Assembly (NCBI RefSeq): GCF_024494695.1
Contig: NZ_JANHDP010000001.1
Location: 752,842 to 816,841 of the forward strand
Origin: Natronoarchaeum rubrum
Lineage (GTDB): Archaea > Halobacteriota > Halobacteria > Halobacteriales > Natronoarchaeaceae
Length of the DNA: 64,000 bases
Direction of reading: 5' to 3'
The position numbers and the translations under genes are program-made. Below, in pieces: positions 9,243 through 18,961 of the stretch; the stretch's first letter is position 1, and each line of letters starts with the position of its first letter. The notes beneath the pieces were generated by a model that was given only the letters and a program-made list of their open reading frames with translations, was not told the DNA's origin and did no database searches.

Positions 9243-9568
9243 TGGCAGGGAGCTCAGACACACCGACCGCGACCGATCCCGAGGACGTCGCGGCGCCGGT
9301 CGGCGAGATTCTGCCCGCCGACGCCGCGATCGACCTGCCGGACGACGCCACGGACGCCGAAGCGGCGGCCATCGCGGCGGCCATCGGCGCGCACCTCCGG
9401 GATCGGGAACTCGCCGCGGCGCGCGCGGCGGCGGGCGAGGAGACCTGGGACGGGAAGCGCTGGTCCTTTGCCGGCCGGACCGAAGCCACGCAGGACCGGA
9501 GCGACCGGGTGCCGCTGGACGCGCCGACCGACGCGTGGACGGCCGCCGGCCGGACGGACCGGTTCTGA
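9242..9568 (+). CDS. pccX: Small acyl-CoA carboxylase subunit, PccX/epsilon-like
   Basis: 108 residues. Its ATG overlaps the pccB stop (TGATG); an in-frame GTG three bases earlier is possible. An acidic, low-complexity first half precedes an alanine-rich helix ([17 protein letters not shown]) and a short tryptophan-containing tail ([14 protein letters not shown]). Helix plus Trp-rich tail recalls the epsilon subunits of actinobacterial acyl-CoA carboxylases, and in Haloferax a small PccX between pccB and pccA is needed for activity. I infer the same structural role of bridging the two large subunits. The N-terminal extension and modest family conservation make the call less certain than its neighbours. 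Confidence 0.7.
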
Positions 9569-9661
9569 CGCCGTCCCGGCCGCTACCAGACTCGATCCTG
9601 TCGCCGTCTAGCGATCTGTCGCAATCGGCGGCGCGCTCACAGGGCGAGGGTGCCTGAACCG

Positions 9662-9670
9662 GTAAAGTAA
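9662..9670 (+). promoter_or_regulatory. TATA box of pccA
   Basis: GTAAAGTAA, centred at about 9666, predicts a start near 9693. That favours the ATG at 9701 over the one at 9686, and suggests pccA has its own promoter in addition to any read-through from pccB-pccX. Confidence 0.45.
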
Positions 9671-9700
9671 CGTACGTGGTCGCTGATGCTTCAGTCAAGA

Positions 9701-11527
9701 ATGTTCCGGAAGGTTCTGGTCGCGAACCGCGGCGAGATCGCGGTGCGCGTGATGCGAGCGTGTGAGGAGCTCAACGTCGGGACGGTCGCCATCTACAGCG
9801 ACGCCGACAAGGACTCCGGGCACGTTCGGTACGCCGACGAGGCGTACAACGTCGGCCCCGCGAAGGCCAGCGAGTCGTACCTGGACCACGAGGCGGTCAT
9901 CGAGGCCGCGCGCAAGGCCAACGCGGACGCGATCCACCCCGGCTACGGCTTCCTCGCGGAGAACGCCGAGTTCGCGAGCAAGGTCGAGGACACCGAGATC
10001 ACCTGGATCGGCCCCGCCAGCGACGCGATGGAGTCGCTCGGCGAGAAGACGAAGGCCCGGAAGATCATGCAGTCGGCCGACGTTCCGATCGTTCCGGGGA
10101 CGACCGATCCCGTCACCGACCCCGAGCAGGTCCGAGAGTTCGGCGACGAGCACGGCTACCCCGTCGCGATCAAGGCCGAAGGCGGGGGCGGCGGCCGCGG
10201 GATGAAGATCGTCGAGTCGCCCGAGGAAGCCGAAGACCAGCTTCAGAGCGCCAAGCGCGAGGGCGAGGCGTACTTCGACAACGATTCCGTGTATCTGGAG
10301 CGATTCCTGGAGAACCCGCGTCACATCGAGGTGCAGATCGTCGCCGATCAGGAGGGCAACGTCCGGCACCTCGGCGAGCGCGACTGCTCGCTCCAGCGGC
10401 GCCACCAGAAGGTTATCGAGGAGGGGCCGAGTCCGGCGCTGTCCGACGAACTACGCGAGCAGATCGGCGAATCGGCACGCAGAGGAGTCAAAGAGGCCGA
10501 GTACACGAACGCCGGCACTGTCGAGTTCCTCGTCGAGGAAGACGAGAATCGGGCCGACGGCGAGCTGCTCGGCCCGGATACGAACTTCTACTTCCTCGAG
10601 GTGAACACCCGGATCCAGGTCGAACACACCGTCACCGAGGAGATCACGGGGATCGACATCGTCAAGTGGCAGATCCGGATCGCGGCCGGGCAGGAACTCG
10701 GCTTCGAGCAGGACGACGTCGAGATCGACGGCCACGCGATGGAGTTCCGGATCAACGCCGAGAACGCCGCCGACGAGTTCGCCCCCGCGACGGGCGGGAA
10801 GCTCAACACGTACGACCCGCCGGGCGGGATCGGCGTCCGCCTCGACGACGCCTTACGCCAGGGCGACGAGATCGTCACCGACTACGACTCGATGATCGCG
10901 AAGCTCGTCGTCTACGGGAGCGACCGGGACGAGTGCATCGCGCGCAGCCTGCGGGCGCTCCGCGAGTACGAGATCGACGGCGTCGTGACGATCGTCCCGT
11001 TCCACCGGCTGATGCTCTCCGACGAGACGTTCGTCCAGGGCAAACACACCACGAAGTACCTCGACGAGGAGATCGACCGGAGCCGGATCGCCGAGGCCCA
11101 ACAGCAGTGGGGCACCGAGACCGAGGCCGACGGCGAGGACGAAGACGTCGTCGAGCGAGAGTTCACCGTCGAGGTCAACGGCAAGCGCTTCGAGGTCGAC
11201 CTCGAAGAGCGCGGTGCGGCCCCGATCACCGCAGAAGCCGGCGGCGCATCGGCGTCACGCCCGGCCAGCGCCGGCCCGGACGAGGGCAGCGGTGGGACGG
11301 AGATCACCGGCGAGGGCGAGACCGTCACCGCCGAGATGCAGGGGACGATTCTCGAAGTCAACGTCGACGAGGGCGACGAAGTCGCCGCCGGCGACGTGAT
11401 CTGCGTGCTCGAGGCGATGAAGATGGAGAACGACGTCGTCGCCGAGTCCGGCGGCACCGTCACGCAAGTCGCCGTCTCGGAGGGTGAGAGCGTCGACATG
11501 GGTGACGTGCTGGTCGTGCTGGACTGA
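9701..11527 (+). CDS. pccA: Acyl-CoA carboxylase, biotin carboxylase plus biotin carrier subunit
   Basis: 608 residues. It begins [17 protein letters not shown], the standard opening of biotin carboxylases, followed by the ATP-grasp domain with a glycine-rich loop ([10 protein letters not shown]), [17 protein letters not shown] and the [12 protein letters not shown] signature. A proline/alanine/glycine linker near residues 500-530 leads to a biotinyl domain with EAMKMEND; Lys574, about 35 residues from the end, is the biotin site. It makes carboxybiotin from bicarbonate and ATP for PccB. It likely serves propionyl-CoA assimilation or polyhydroxyalkanoate precursor supply. Cytoplasmic. Confidence 0.94.
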   Translation: MFRKVLVANRGEIAVRVMRACEELNVGTVAIYSDADKDSGHVRYADEAYNVGPAKASESYLDHEAVIEAARKANADAIHPGYGFLAENAEFASKVEDTEITWIGPASDAMESLGEKTKARKIMQSADVPIVPGTTDPVTDPEQVREFGDEHGYPVAIKAEGGGGGRGMKIVESPEEAEDQLQSAKREGEAYFDNDSVYLERFLENPRHIEVQIVADQEGNVRHLGERDCSLQRRHQKVIEEGPSPALSDELREQIGESARRGVKEAEYTNAGTVEFLVEEDENRADGELLGPDTNFYFLEVNTRIQVEHTVTEEITGIDIVKWQIRIAAGQELGFEQDDVEIDGHAMEFRINAENAADEFAPATGGKLNTYDPPGGIGVRLDDALRQGDEIVTDYDSMIAKLVVYGSDRDECIARSLRALREYEIDGVVTIVPFHRLMLSDETFVQGKHTTKYLDEEIDRSRIAEAQQQWGTETEADGEDEDVVEREFTVEVNGKRFEVDLEERGAAPITAEAGGASASRPASAGPDEGSGGTEITGEGETVTAEMQGTILEVNVDEGDEVAAGDVICVLEAMKMENDVVAESGGTVTQVAVSEGESVDMGDVLVVLD

Positions 11528-11734
11528 TCGCCGCCGAAGTCCGCCCCGACGATCAACCGATTCTCCTGCCGTCGTGTCGCCGATAGCGCCGCTGCACCGG
11601 CGGGAGTCAGGGTGTCAGCGACACCATCGTGAGCGAACGTTGATGACAACGGTTATAGACGAGTACGTCCGATTGCGGTCAGTATCGGAAGCTAACGAAC
11701 AGATATGATAATTGTTGTGTGCGTTCGTTTAGCC

Positions 11735-11747
11735 TAGTTGTCAACTA
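11735..11747. promoter_or_regulatory. 13-base near-palindrome, possible operator
   Basis: TAGTTG and CAACTA are exact complements around a single T. This is a typical size for a dimeric winged-helix binding site. It lies about 120 bases upstream of the transporter operon's TATA box, so an activator site is as likely as a repressor site. Confidence 0.4.
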
Positions 11748-11863
11748 CACGCTAGTGACCATCTGTGGCAGTAATAGGCGGAACCTGACTTAAGTTTCAA
11801 ACAGTTCAAAGCAGTTATCCCGACGACCACATCGTCTTAGCGGTGAAATGAGCCGCTCCGTCA

Positions 11864-11875
11864 GGTTTTTAATGG
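11864..11875 (+). promoter_or_regulatory. TATA box of the peptide ABC operon
   Basis: GGTTTTTAATGG predicts transcription from about 11895, giving a leader of about 25 bases before the ATG at 11920. The downstream arm of an inverted repeat (GTCAGGTT) overlaps its 5' edge, so a protein bound there would compete with TBP/TFB. Confidence 0.6.
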
Positions 11876-11919
11876 ATGGATGTGGACTCTTGAATATCGC
11901 CCTAGTGCGGTGATGAATC

Positions 11920-13578
11920 ATGACAAATCAGGGTCGACTTACGAAAGGAATCAGTCGACGTAACGTACTCAAAACTAGCGCCGCAGCCGGCGCGTTTGGG
12001 CTCGCGGGCTGCGTCGACGGCGGCGGCGGCGGTGGCGGCGGTTCCGCCGACTTCGGGACCCTCGGGGCAAACGCATCGACGTTCGACCCCGCGGCGTCGG
12101 CCGACGCCTCGTCGTCCAGTTGCATCGATCTGATGTACGAACCGCTCGTCGGGTTCGACTTCGATCTGAATCCCCAGCCGGTGCTGGCCCGAGACTGGGA
12201 GCGGGTCGACGACACGACGTTCCGGTTCATGCTCCGGGAAGGCGTCCAGTTCCACAACGGCGACGAGATGACCGCCGAGGACGTCCAGCACTCGATCGAA
12301 CGGTATCAGGGAACCGTCAACACGGCCGTGGTGGCGAGCTGGTACGACTCCAGCGAGATTCTCGGCGACTACGAGATCCAACTCAACCTCTCCCGGCCGT
12401 ACGCGCCGTTCCTGGCGGATCTCTCGGGCGTCTTGATCGTCCCCGCCGGAACGACGAGCCCTGCTGACGGCGAAACGCCGCTGGACGACGAGTCGCAAGG
12501 GACCGGCCCGTTCCAGTTCGAGTCCTGGTCTCAGGACGACCGCTTCGTCGCGACCAAGTTCGATAACTACTGGTGGGGCGACGTCAACGATGCCGGCGAC
12601 TTCTCCGGCGAGGCGCCACTCGACGAGGTCAACCTGCGAGTGGTCGTCGATCCCTCCGCCCAGTTCAACGCGATTCAGGGGGGCGACGTCAACGCGATCA
12701 ATCAGGTCCCGCCGATGGACGTCCCGACGGTCGAGGACGACGGTAATCTCACGCTGAACCGGAACGACGGGATCACCTTCGACTTCCTGATCTACCCGGT
12801 CAACAGCGGCCCGTTCCAGAACGAGAAGATGCGACGGGGCATCACCCGAATGATCCCGCGGGACGACATCGTCGGAGACGCGGTGTTCAATGGCACCGCC
12901 GTCAAGGGTTCGAGTCCGTACCCGCCGATCCTCGGAGATCCCTACTGGGACGAGGACTTCGAACAGCGCCTCCTCGACGAGTACGTCGGCGAGGACGTCG
13001 ACGCCGCGACGACCCTGCTCGACGAGGCGTTCAGCGAGGAGGGAATCGAAGCGCCGTACCAGACCGAGATCCGCACGAACGAGAACCCCGTGCGCCAGCG
13101 CTGGTGTGAAGTCATCGCGAACACGCTCTCCGAGACGGAGTACTTCGAGGTCAGCGTCAACGTGATGGAGTGGAGTTCCTACGTCGAGTTCATCACGGGG
13201 CCGGCTGCCGAAACGAGCGACATGGTCGCACTCGGCTGGACCGCCAGCGCGGATCCCGACTCCTTCGTCTACCAGTTGTTCGCAACCGACCAGTTCACGC
13301 CGAACGGGTACAACATCAATCACTACTCGAACGAGGAACTGGACTCCCTGATGCAGGAGGGCCAGACGACGTTCGGGGCCGACCAGCGAGGGCCGATCTA
13401 CAAGGACATCGCCGAGATCCTCGCCCAGGACGTGCCCGTCACGTTCCTCTGGCACGGCAAGCGGCTCATGGCGACGCGCGATGTGATCAGCGACTTCCAG
13501 GTCCACCCGAGCGCCAGCGCCGACTACTCGGGCATCTACAGCCCCGCACTCGGTCAGGAGATCGAGTACGACGGCTAA
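11920..13578 (+). CDS. Peptide-type ABC transporter substrate-binding lipoprotein
   Basis: 552 residues. The N-terminus has a twin-arginine motif (SRRNVLK), a hydrophobic stretch and a lipobox (LAGC), followed by a glycine linker, so it is a Tat-exported lipoprotein on the outer face of the membrane. The rest follows the DppA/OppA (SBP family 5) pattern, including LLAR-like entry (VLARDWERVDDTTFRF), LREGVQFHNGDEMTAEDV and the final tract with NHYSNEELDSLM. It captures the substrate for the permeases and ATPases that follow in one operon. The substrate is uncertain: di/oligopeptides are most likely, but nickel or sugars are possible. Confidence 0.92.
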   Translation: MTNQGRLTKGISRRNVLKTSAAAGAFGLAGCVDGGGGGGGGSADFGTLGANASTFDPAASADASSSSCIDLMYEPLVGFDFDLNPQPVLARDWERVDDTTFRFMLREGVQFHNGDEMTAEDVQHSIERYQGTVNTAVVASWYDSSEILGDYEIQLNLSRPYAPFLADLSGVLIVPAGTTSPADGETPLDDESQGTGPFQFESWSQDDRFVATKFDNYWWGDVNDAGDFSGEAPLDEVNLRVVVDPSAQFNAIQGGDVNAINQVPPMDVPTVEDDGNLTLNRNDGITFDFLIYPVNSGPFQNEKMRRGITRMIPRDDIVGDAVFNGTAVKGSSPYPPILGDPYWDEDFEQRLLDEYVGEDVDAATTLLDEAFSEEGIEAPYQTEIRTNENPVRQRWCEVIANTLSETEYFEVSVNVMEWSSYVEFITGPAAETSDMVALGWTASADPDSFVYQLFATDQFTPNGYNINHYSNEELDSLMQEGQTTFGADQRGPIYKDIAEILAQDVPVTFLWHGKRLMATRDVISDFQVHPSASADYSGIYSPALGQEIEYDG

Positions 13579-13593
13579 CCACCCTCCCAAATA

Positions 13594-14544
13594 ATGTCTC
13601 TTCGACGATACGTCGCAAAGCGATTGCTCGTGACGATTCCGGTTCTACTGATAGTGACGCTCGTCACGTTCATGATGTCGCACCTGCTGCCCGGCGACCC
13701 CGTGGCGTACATGACGCAGTTCTCCGAGATCGACGACGAGACCGTCCAGCAGTTGCGAGCCCAGTACAACCTCAACGAACCGATCTGGAAGCAATACGTG
13801 CTGTGGCTCGGTGACGCGATCCAGCTCGAGTTCGGCCAGTCGATCATCTCCGAGCGGAACGTCACCGAAGAGATCCTGTCGCGGCTCCCCTACACCGTCC
13901 TGCTCGGTGTCATGTCGCTGGGGGTCGCGCTGATAATCTCGATCCCGACGGGGATCATCGCCGCCTACAAGAAGGGCGAGTTGGCCGACGAAGTTAGCCG
14001 AGTGTTCGCACTGCTGGGCGTCTCGTTGCCCAACTTCTGGCTCGGGCTGATCCTGATCCTGATCTTCAGCGTCCGGCTCGGCCTGTTCCCGGTGTTACCG
14101 CCCACGTCCTATCCGCTGTTGAGCTACAACATGATCATGTTCACGCTGCTGCCGGCGGTCACGATCGGCACCGCCTCCTCAGCTCTGCTCATGCGGTTGA
14201 TGCGGTCCTCGATGGTCGAGGAACTCAACAAGGACTACGTCACGATGGCCCGCGCCAAGGGACTCCCCGAGCGGACCGTTGTGATCAAGCACGTCGTCCG
14301 CAACTCGATGATCGCGGTCGTGACCGTGGCGGCGCTCCAGATCGCCTTCATCGTCAACGGTGCGGTCGTCATCGAACAGGTGTTCTCCTATCCGGGCATC
14401 GGCCGATTGCTGCTGAACGCCGTCTCACAGCGTGACTTCCCGATCATCCAGGCGACGGTGCTGATGATCGGCGTAACGATCGTGTTCGCGAACCTGGTCG
14501 CGGACATCGCGTACGCGTGGCTCGATCCGCGCATCAGATACTGA
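13594..14544 (+). CDS. Peptide-type ABC permease, DppB-like
   Basis: 316 residues, six predicted transmembrane helices. The start MSLRRYVAKRLLVTIPVLL and the phrase SHLLPGDPVAYM are characteristic of DppB/OppB permeases. The EAA loop that docks on the ATPase is visible as MARAKGLPERTVVIKHVVRN. It is 15 bases after the binding-protein gene and overlaps nothing upstream. It forms the membrane channel with the next permease. Confidence 0.93.
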   Translation: MSLRRYVAKRLLVTIPVLLIVTLVTFMMSHLLPGDPVAYMTQFSEIDDETVQQLRAQYNLNEPIWKQYVLWLGDAIQLEFGQSIISERNVTEEILSRLPYTVLLGVMSLGVALIISIPTGIIAAYKKGELADEVSRVFALLGVSLPNFWLGLILILIFSVRLGLFPVLPPTSYPLLSYNMIMFTLLPAVTIGTASSALLMRLMRSSMVEELNKDYVTMARAKGLPERTVVIKHVVRNSMIAVVTVAALQIAFIVNGAVVIEQVFSYPGIGRLLLNAVSQRDFPIIQATVLMIGVTIVFANLVADIAYAWLDPRIRY

Positions 14545-14546
14545 CT

Positions 14547-15557
14547 ATGTCACAGGAACGAGGACGTATTCGAATCACGGGTTACGACACCCAGACGGTC
14601 GACGAGCGGGAAGATCTCTCCGACTGGGAACCCGAACTGCAATCCGAAGAAGCCAAAGGGCGGATGTACTACGCCTGGCAGCGGTTCAAGGGTAACCGTG
14701 CGGCGGTGTTCGGGCTCACGGTCATCCTCCTGATGACGCTGCTGGCGATCTTCGCCAGGCCGATCGAGATCGCTGGGACGACCGTCCAGCCGTTCTCGAT
14801 CGCGCCGTACTCGCCGAGCACGCACCGGTACGACGTCGCGACGCAGGCTCCCTCGGCCAAGTACCTCTTCGGTACCGACTGGGCCGGTCGCGACATCTTC
14901 TCGCGCGTGCTGTTCGGCGGCCGCTGGAGTCTGTCGATCGGCTTCATCGCCGTCGGACTCGCGGTGTTCGTCGGCGTCCCGCTCGGTGCGGTCGCGGGCT
15001 ACTACGGCGGCTGGATCGACGAGGCGATCATGCGCCTGGTCGACGCGCTGTACGCCTTCCCGTTCCTCGTGCTGGCGATCGCCATCGTCGCGATCGTCGG
15101 CAAGGGGTACTGGAACATGATCGCGGCGCTGGTCGTGGTGGGCTGGCTCCCCTACGCCCGCATTATCCGCGGCGAGATCCTCAGCGTCAAAGAAAACGAG
15201 TACGTCACCGCGGCGAAGGCGCTGGGGGCCAGAGACCGGGCGGTGATCTTCCGGCACATCGTTCCGAACGCGATGGCGCCCGTGATCGTTCAGGCGACCC
15301 TCTCGATCGGCAGCGTCGTGCTGGCGGCGGCCTCGCTGGGCTTCCTCGGCCTGGGGCTTCCCCCGTCGAGCGCCGAGTGGGGGAGCATGCTCTCGAACAG
15401 TCAGCAGACGCTCCACCGGGGCCAGTGGTGGATCACCCTGTTCCCCGGGCTGGCCATCTTCGCGTTCGTGATGGCGATCAACCTCGTCGGCGACGGCGTC
15501 CGCGAGGCGTTCGATCCGCAAAGCGAAAGCGGCGGCACCGAAGGAGGGTTCCGGTAG
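14547..15557 (+). CDS. Peptide-type ABC permease, DppC-like
   Basis: 336 residues from ATG 14547, two bases after the preceding stop; an earlier frame start at 14517 would lie inside dppB-like coding sequence. It has a hydrophilic N-terminal segment of about 60 residues, longer than in bacterial DppC, then six helices. FGTDWAGRDIFSRVLFGGR is the DppC/OppC hallmark and TAAKALGARDRAVIFRHIVPN is the EAA loop. It partners with the DppB-like subunit. Confidence 0.93.
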   Translation: MSQERGRIRITGYDTQTVDEREDLSDWEPELQSEEAKGRMYYAWQRFKGNRAAVFGLTVILLMTLLAIFARPIEIAGTTVQPFSIAPYSPSTHRYDVATQAPSAKYLFGTDWAGRDIFSRVLFGGRWSLSIGFIAVGLAVFVGVPLGAVAGYYGGWIDEAIMRLVDALYAFPFLVLAIAIVAIVGKGYWNMIAALVVVGWLPYARIIRGEILSVKENEYVTAAKALGARDRAVIFRHIVPNAMAPVIVQATLSIGSVVLAAASLGFLGLGLPPSSAEWGSMLSNSQQTLHRGQWWITLFPGLAIFAFVMAINLVGDGVREAFDPQSESGGTEGGFR

Positions 15558-17006
15558 ATGGCGCTGATCGAAGTGGAGGACCTGAACGTACGGTTCTACA
15601 CGGAAGACGGCGTCGTCAAGGCTGTTAACGACCTCTCCTACCAGATCGAGGCCGGCGAAACGTTCGGCGTCGTCGGCGAGAGCGGCGCCGGCAAGAGCGT
15701 CACCAGCCTCTCGCTGATGCGGCTGCTGGAGTATCCCGGCCGGATCGAGAGCGGCAGCATCCGCTTCCGCGACGACGACGCGCTCGACCGGTTCGAGTCC
15801 GAGTACCCCGACAACGTCGTCGACCTCGACGCTGTCCGGGCGAATCACGACGTCGAGACTGCCGCCGCGCGGCTGGACGACCGGGACGTCAGCGGCGTCC
15901 AGCTCACCGGCGACGATCGGTACGAGGACGTCCCGCCGTCGGAACTGGCGGCCGAGGGCGTGATCGACCTCGACGACATCCTCGACGGCGGGTTCGGCGC
16001 CGACGCCGGGCTGGTCGCCGAAGACGACTTCGTCGTCCACGACGGCGACCGACGCTATCTCGAACTGCTGCGCGCGCCGGACGACGCGATGCGCAAGCTG
16101 CGAGGCAACCGGATCGCGATGGTGTTTCAGGACGCCGAGACGGCGCTCAACCCCGTCTACAGCGTCGGCGAGCAGGTCGCCGAGGCGATCCGTCACCATC
16201 TCGACTACGACGAAGAGGCGGCCCGCGAGCGGGCGATCGAGATGCTCGAAACCGTCGGCATTCCCGACGCCGAGGAGCGCTACTCGGACTACCCACACCA
16301 GTTCAGCGGCGGGATGCAACAGCGCGCGGTGATCGCCATCGCCCTGTCGTGTGATCCGGACCTGCTGATCTGCGACGAGCCGACGACCGCGCTCGACGTG
16401 ACGATCGAGGCCCAGATCCTCGAACTGCTCAAGGATCTGGCCGACGAGTTCGACACCGCGATCCAGATGATCACCCACGACCTCGGCGTGATCGCGGACA
16501 TCTGCGACCGCGTGATGGTGATGTACGCCGGCAGCGCCGTCGAGACGGCGCCCGTCGAGGATCTGTACTACGATCCCAAACACCCCTACACCGCCGGGCT
16601 GATGGGATCGATCCCGCGGATCGGCGACGAACGCGAGCGGCTCCAGACGATCCCCGGCACGATGCCGGACCTGATCGAGCTGCCGCCGGGCTGTGACTTC
16701 CACCCGCGCTGTCCGTACGCCGAGGACGCGTGCGTCCACAACGAACCGCCGCTGGTCGACGCCGAGACGGGCGAGTCGCCCGATCCGGCGGCGCACGACC
16801 AGCACGTGGCCGCCTGCCTCGAGTACACCGGCGACCTCACGGGCGATCTGGACTTCGAGGTCGAAATCAGCGGCGCCGACCCGCGCGAGCGCCCGGATCG
16901 CGGCACCGGGCCCGAGGAAGCGGACCCCGCCGGCATCGATACGGACGGCGGCGATCGGTCGGAGCGTGGCGCTCGCGACCGAAACGGAGGTGAACTCGAT
17001 GAGTAA
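15558..17006 (+). CDS. Peptide-type ABC ATPase, DppD-like, with 95-residue insertion
   Basis: 482 residues, against about 320-340 for bacterial DppD. Walker A GESGAGKS (40-47), Q-loop FQDAETALNP (Gln191), signature FSGGMQQR (249-256) and Walker B LLICDEPT (269-276) are intact. The distance from Walker A to the Q-loop is about 95 residues too long: residues 70-175 form an acidic insertion with no recognised fold. The C-terminal oligopeptide/cysteine region (FHPRCPYAEDAC) is present, then a disordered acidic tail. It starts one base after the DppC-like stop. It hydrolyses ATP to drive import. Confidence 0.92.
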   Translation: MALIEVEDLNVRFYTEDGVVKAVNDLSYQIEAGETFGVVGESGAGKSVTSLSLMRLLEYPGRIESGSIRFRDDDALDRFESEYPDNVVDLDAVRANHDVETAAARLDDRDVSGVQLTGDDRYEDVPPSELAAEGVIDLDDILDGGFGADAGLVAEDDFVVHDGDRRYLELLRAPDDAMRKLRGNRIAMVFQDAETALNPVYSVGEQVAEAIRHHLDYDEEAARERAIEMLETVGIPDAEERYSDYPHQFSGGMQQRAVIAIALSCDPDLLICDEPTTALDVTIEAQILELLKDLADEFDTAIQMITHDLGVIADICDRVMVMYAGSAVETAPVEDLYYDPKHPYTAGLMGSIPRIGDERERLQTIPGTMPDLIELPPGCDFHPRCPYAEDACVHNEPPLVDAETGESPDPAAHDQHVAACLEYTGDLTGDLDFEVEISGADPRERPDRGTGPEEADPAGIDTDGGDRSERGARDRNGGELDE

Positions 17007-18345
17007 CGAACCGCTGATCACCGCGGACGGACTCACGAAGTACTACTCCAACGACTCCGGTTTCGTCGATCGACTGCTCGGCGGTCGCGAGTGGGTCAAG
17101 GCCGTCGACGGCGTCGACCTCGAAATTCGAGAGGGCGAGACGCTCGGCCTCGTCGGCGAGAGCGGCTGCGGGAAAAGCACTCTCGGGCGGACGCTGCTAC
17201 AGCTAGAGGACCCGACCGAGGGCGAGATCTACTACCGCGGCGAGGACCTGACCGAACTGTCGGACGGCGAACTGCGGGAGCGACGGAAGGACCTGCAGTT
17301 CATCTTCCAGAACCCCTTTTCCAGCCTCAATCCGCGCCTGACGATCAGCGACATCGTCGGCGAGGCGCTCGACATCCACGGGCTCGCCGAGGGGCAGACC
17401 CGCGACGAGCGCGTCAAGGAGTTGCTGGAGACGGTCGGCCTGAGCGCGAGCCACGCCAACCGCTACCCCCACGAGTTCTCCGGCGGGCAGCGCCAGCGCA
17501 TCGGCATCGCGCGGGCGCTCGCGGTCGACCCCGAGTTCGTCGTCTGCGACGAGCCCGTCTCGGCGCTGGACGTCTCGGTGCAGGCCCAGATCCTGAATCT
17601 GCTGGAGGATCTTCAGGAGGAGTTCGGGCTGTCCTATCTCTTCATCGCCCACGACCTCTCGGTCGTCGAGCACATCGCCGACCGGATCGCGGTGATGTAC
17701 CTGGGTGAGATCGTCGAGATCGGGACGCCCGAGGAAATCTTCGAGCCGCCACACCATCCCTACACCGAGGCGCTGCTGTCCGCGATCCCCGAGCCCGACC
17801 CGCTCTGGGCCGAGGACCGCATCGTGCTCGAAGGGACGGTGCCCTCGCCGATCGATCCGCCGGAAGGCTGCAAGTTCCACACGCGCTGTCCGCGCGTGAT
17901 CCAGCCGGCGGACTACGAGTTCGAGCAGTCCACCTGGCGCTCGGTGCTGACGCTGCGGACGAAAATCGAGGACGGCGCCGTCGATCTCGAAGCGGCCCGC
18001 TCCGACGCCGCCGAGGCGAGCGGCGCCGGCGGCGAGGACGACCTCGCGCCCGAAGCGATCGCCCGCGAGATTCGCGAGCGACACGACATCCCGCCCGAAC
18101 TCGCCGATTCGTCGGCCGACGCCGTGCTGTCCGAGGCGCTGGCCGAAGTCGCACGGGACGAGTTCGAGGCGGCGGCCGACCGGCTCCGGACCGAGTTCGC
18201 GACGCCGTGTGTCGCCGACGATCCCGAACTTCGCGACACCGAGTCCGGCGAGGCCGCGTGTCACCTGTTCGACCCGCAGTACGAGGCGGGATGGGTCGAC
18301 GCCGACGGCGCGGATCTCGGTACCGAGACGACCGCCGACGACTGA
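16999..18345 (+). CDS. Peptide-type ABC ATPase, DppF-like, with C-terminal insertion
   Basis: 448 residues from ATG 16999, overlapping the DppD-like gene by eight bases. Walker A is GESGCGKS, the signature FSGGQRQR and Walker [10 protein letters not shown]. The C-terminal cysteine region begins normally ([10 protein letters not shown]) but is split by about 110 acidic, alanine-rich, probably helical residues before the remaining cysteines (ATPCVAD and EAACHLF). DppD- and DppF-type ATPases work as a heterodimer, and here both partners carry large insertions, which suggests they may meet. Confidence 0.92.
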   Translation: MSNEPLITADGLTKYYSNDSGFVDRLLGGREWVKAVDGVDLEIREGETLGLVGESGCGKSTLGRTLLQLEDPTEGEIYYRGEDLTELSDGELRERRKDLQFIFQNPFSSLNPRLTISDIVGEALDIHGLAEGQTRDERVKELLETVGLSASHANRYPHEFSGGQRQRIGIARALAVDPEFVVCDEPVSALDVSVQAQILNLLEDLQEEFGLSYLFIAHDLSVVEHIADRIAVMYLGEIVEIGTPEEIFEPPHHPYTEALLSAIPEPDPLWAEDRIVLEGTVPSPIDPPEGCKFHTRCPRVIQPADYEFEQSTWRSVLTLRTKIEDGAVDLEAARSDAAEASGAGGEDDLAPEAIAREIRERHDIPPELADSSADAVLSEALAEVARDEFEAAADRLRTEFATPCVADDPELRDTESGEAACHLFDPQYEAGWVDADGADLGTETTADD

Positions 18346-18394
18346 TCGTTCGGCGACCACACTCTTTTGCCGACGCGGCGAGTACCGGAGACCA

Positions 18395-18934
18395 ATGCGG
18401 CGGATCTACGAATCGGAGGCACTGCGACGCGGAGAGGAGCCACACGGGCCGAGCGACGGTGACGACGACGCCGCGGGCAATCGCCTCCCGTCGATGCTCG
18501 ACTGGGGCGGCGTCAGCAAGCTCGTCGTGCCGACGCCGCTCCGGGACCGATCGATCGCCGTCGACGTCGAGACGGACCGCGAGACGTACGCGCCGGGCGA
18601 CCCGGTCGGGATCCGAATCGTGATGCGAAATCGTGCGCCGGTCCCGATCGCGATCCGGACGCCGACGCCGGTGCGCTGGGACTGGTCGATCGACGGCGTC
18701 CGGCAGGACGCCCGCGCCGACGACGTCGACCCGCCGGACCGCCGCGAGTACCTGACGTTCGCCCGCAGCGAGACCAAGGCGTTCTCGCGCACCTGGCGCC
18801 AGACGTTCAAAACGGGCGCCAGCGAGTGGACCGACGCCGACGAGGGACGGTACGAGATCGCCGCGTTCGTCGACGTCGACGATCCCGCCGAGCGAGGGCT
18901 GTACGCCAGCACCGAGATCGAGATCCGCTCCTGA
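18395..18934 (+). CDS. Uncharacterised beta-sandwich protein (BsuPI-like pattern)
   Basis: 179 residues from ATG 18395. After an acidic, probably disordered N-terminal 40 residues there is one domain with DVETDRETYAPGDPV and IRIVMRNRAPVPIAI, then a tryptophan-rich strand (VRWDWSIDG) and GRYEIAAFVDV. A strand opening with an APGDPV turn followed by a conserved asparagine is seen in BsuPI-like and other immunoglobulin-type domains. No signal peptide, so probably cytoplasmic. It follows the ABC operon by 49 bases and may be read with it. The function is unknown; the fold call is tentative. Confidence 0.6.
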   Translation: MRRIYESEALRRGEEPHGPSDGDDDAAGNRLPSMLDWGGVSKLVVPTPLRDRSIAVDVETDRETYAPGDPVGIRIVMRNRAPVPIAIRTPTPVRWDWSIDGVRQDARADDVDPPDRREYLTFARSETKAFSRTWRQTFKTGASEWTDADEGRYEIAAFVDVDDPAERGLYASTEIEIRS

Positions 18935-18961
18935 GCTCGTGTCTGGGCTTTCGACGCAGGC

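Larger units (their letters stand above)
11528..11919 (+). other. Control region upstream of the peptide ABC operon
   Basis: About 390 bases with no convincing gene. It contains a bulged 10-base-pair inverted repeat (11691-11700 with 11723-11733), a 13-base near-palindrome TAGTTG-T-CAACTA (11735-11747), an 8-base inverted repeat spaced by 70 bases (AACCTGAC 11782-11789, GTCAGGTT 11860-11867), and a TATA box partly overlapping the last arm. This density of dyads is greater than in other gaps of the window. Confidence 0.6.

Noticed and set aside
11641..11706. Short ATG frame upstream of the peptide ABC operon
   Set aside because: The peptide is about 21 residues, overlaps an inverted repeat and has no promoter or conservation signal that I can see.
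14550..17036. 828-codon minus-strand frame opposite the peptide ABC genes
   Set aside because: It is a shadow of three plus-strand genes with intact ABC motifs; its residue composition (Arg, Val, Asp, His) is typical of antisense frames in GC-rich DNA.
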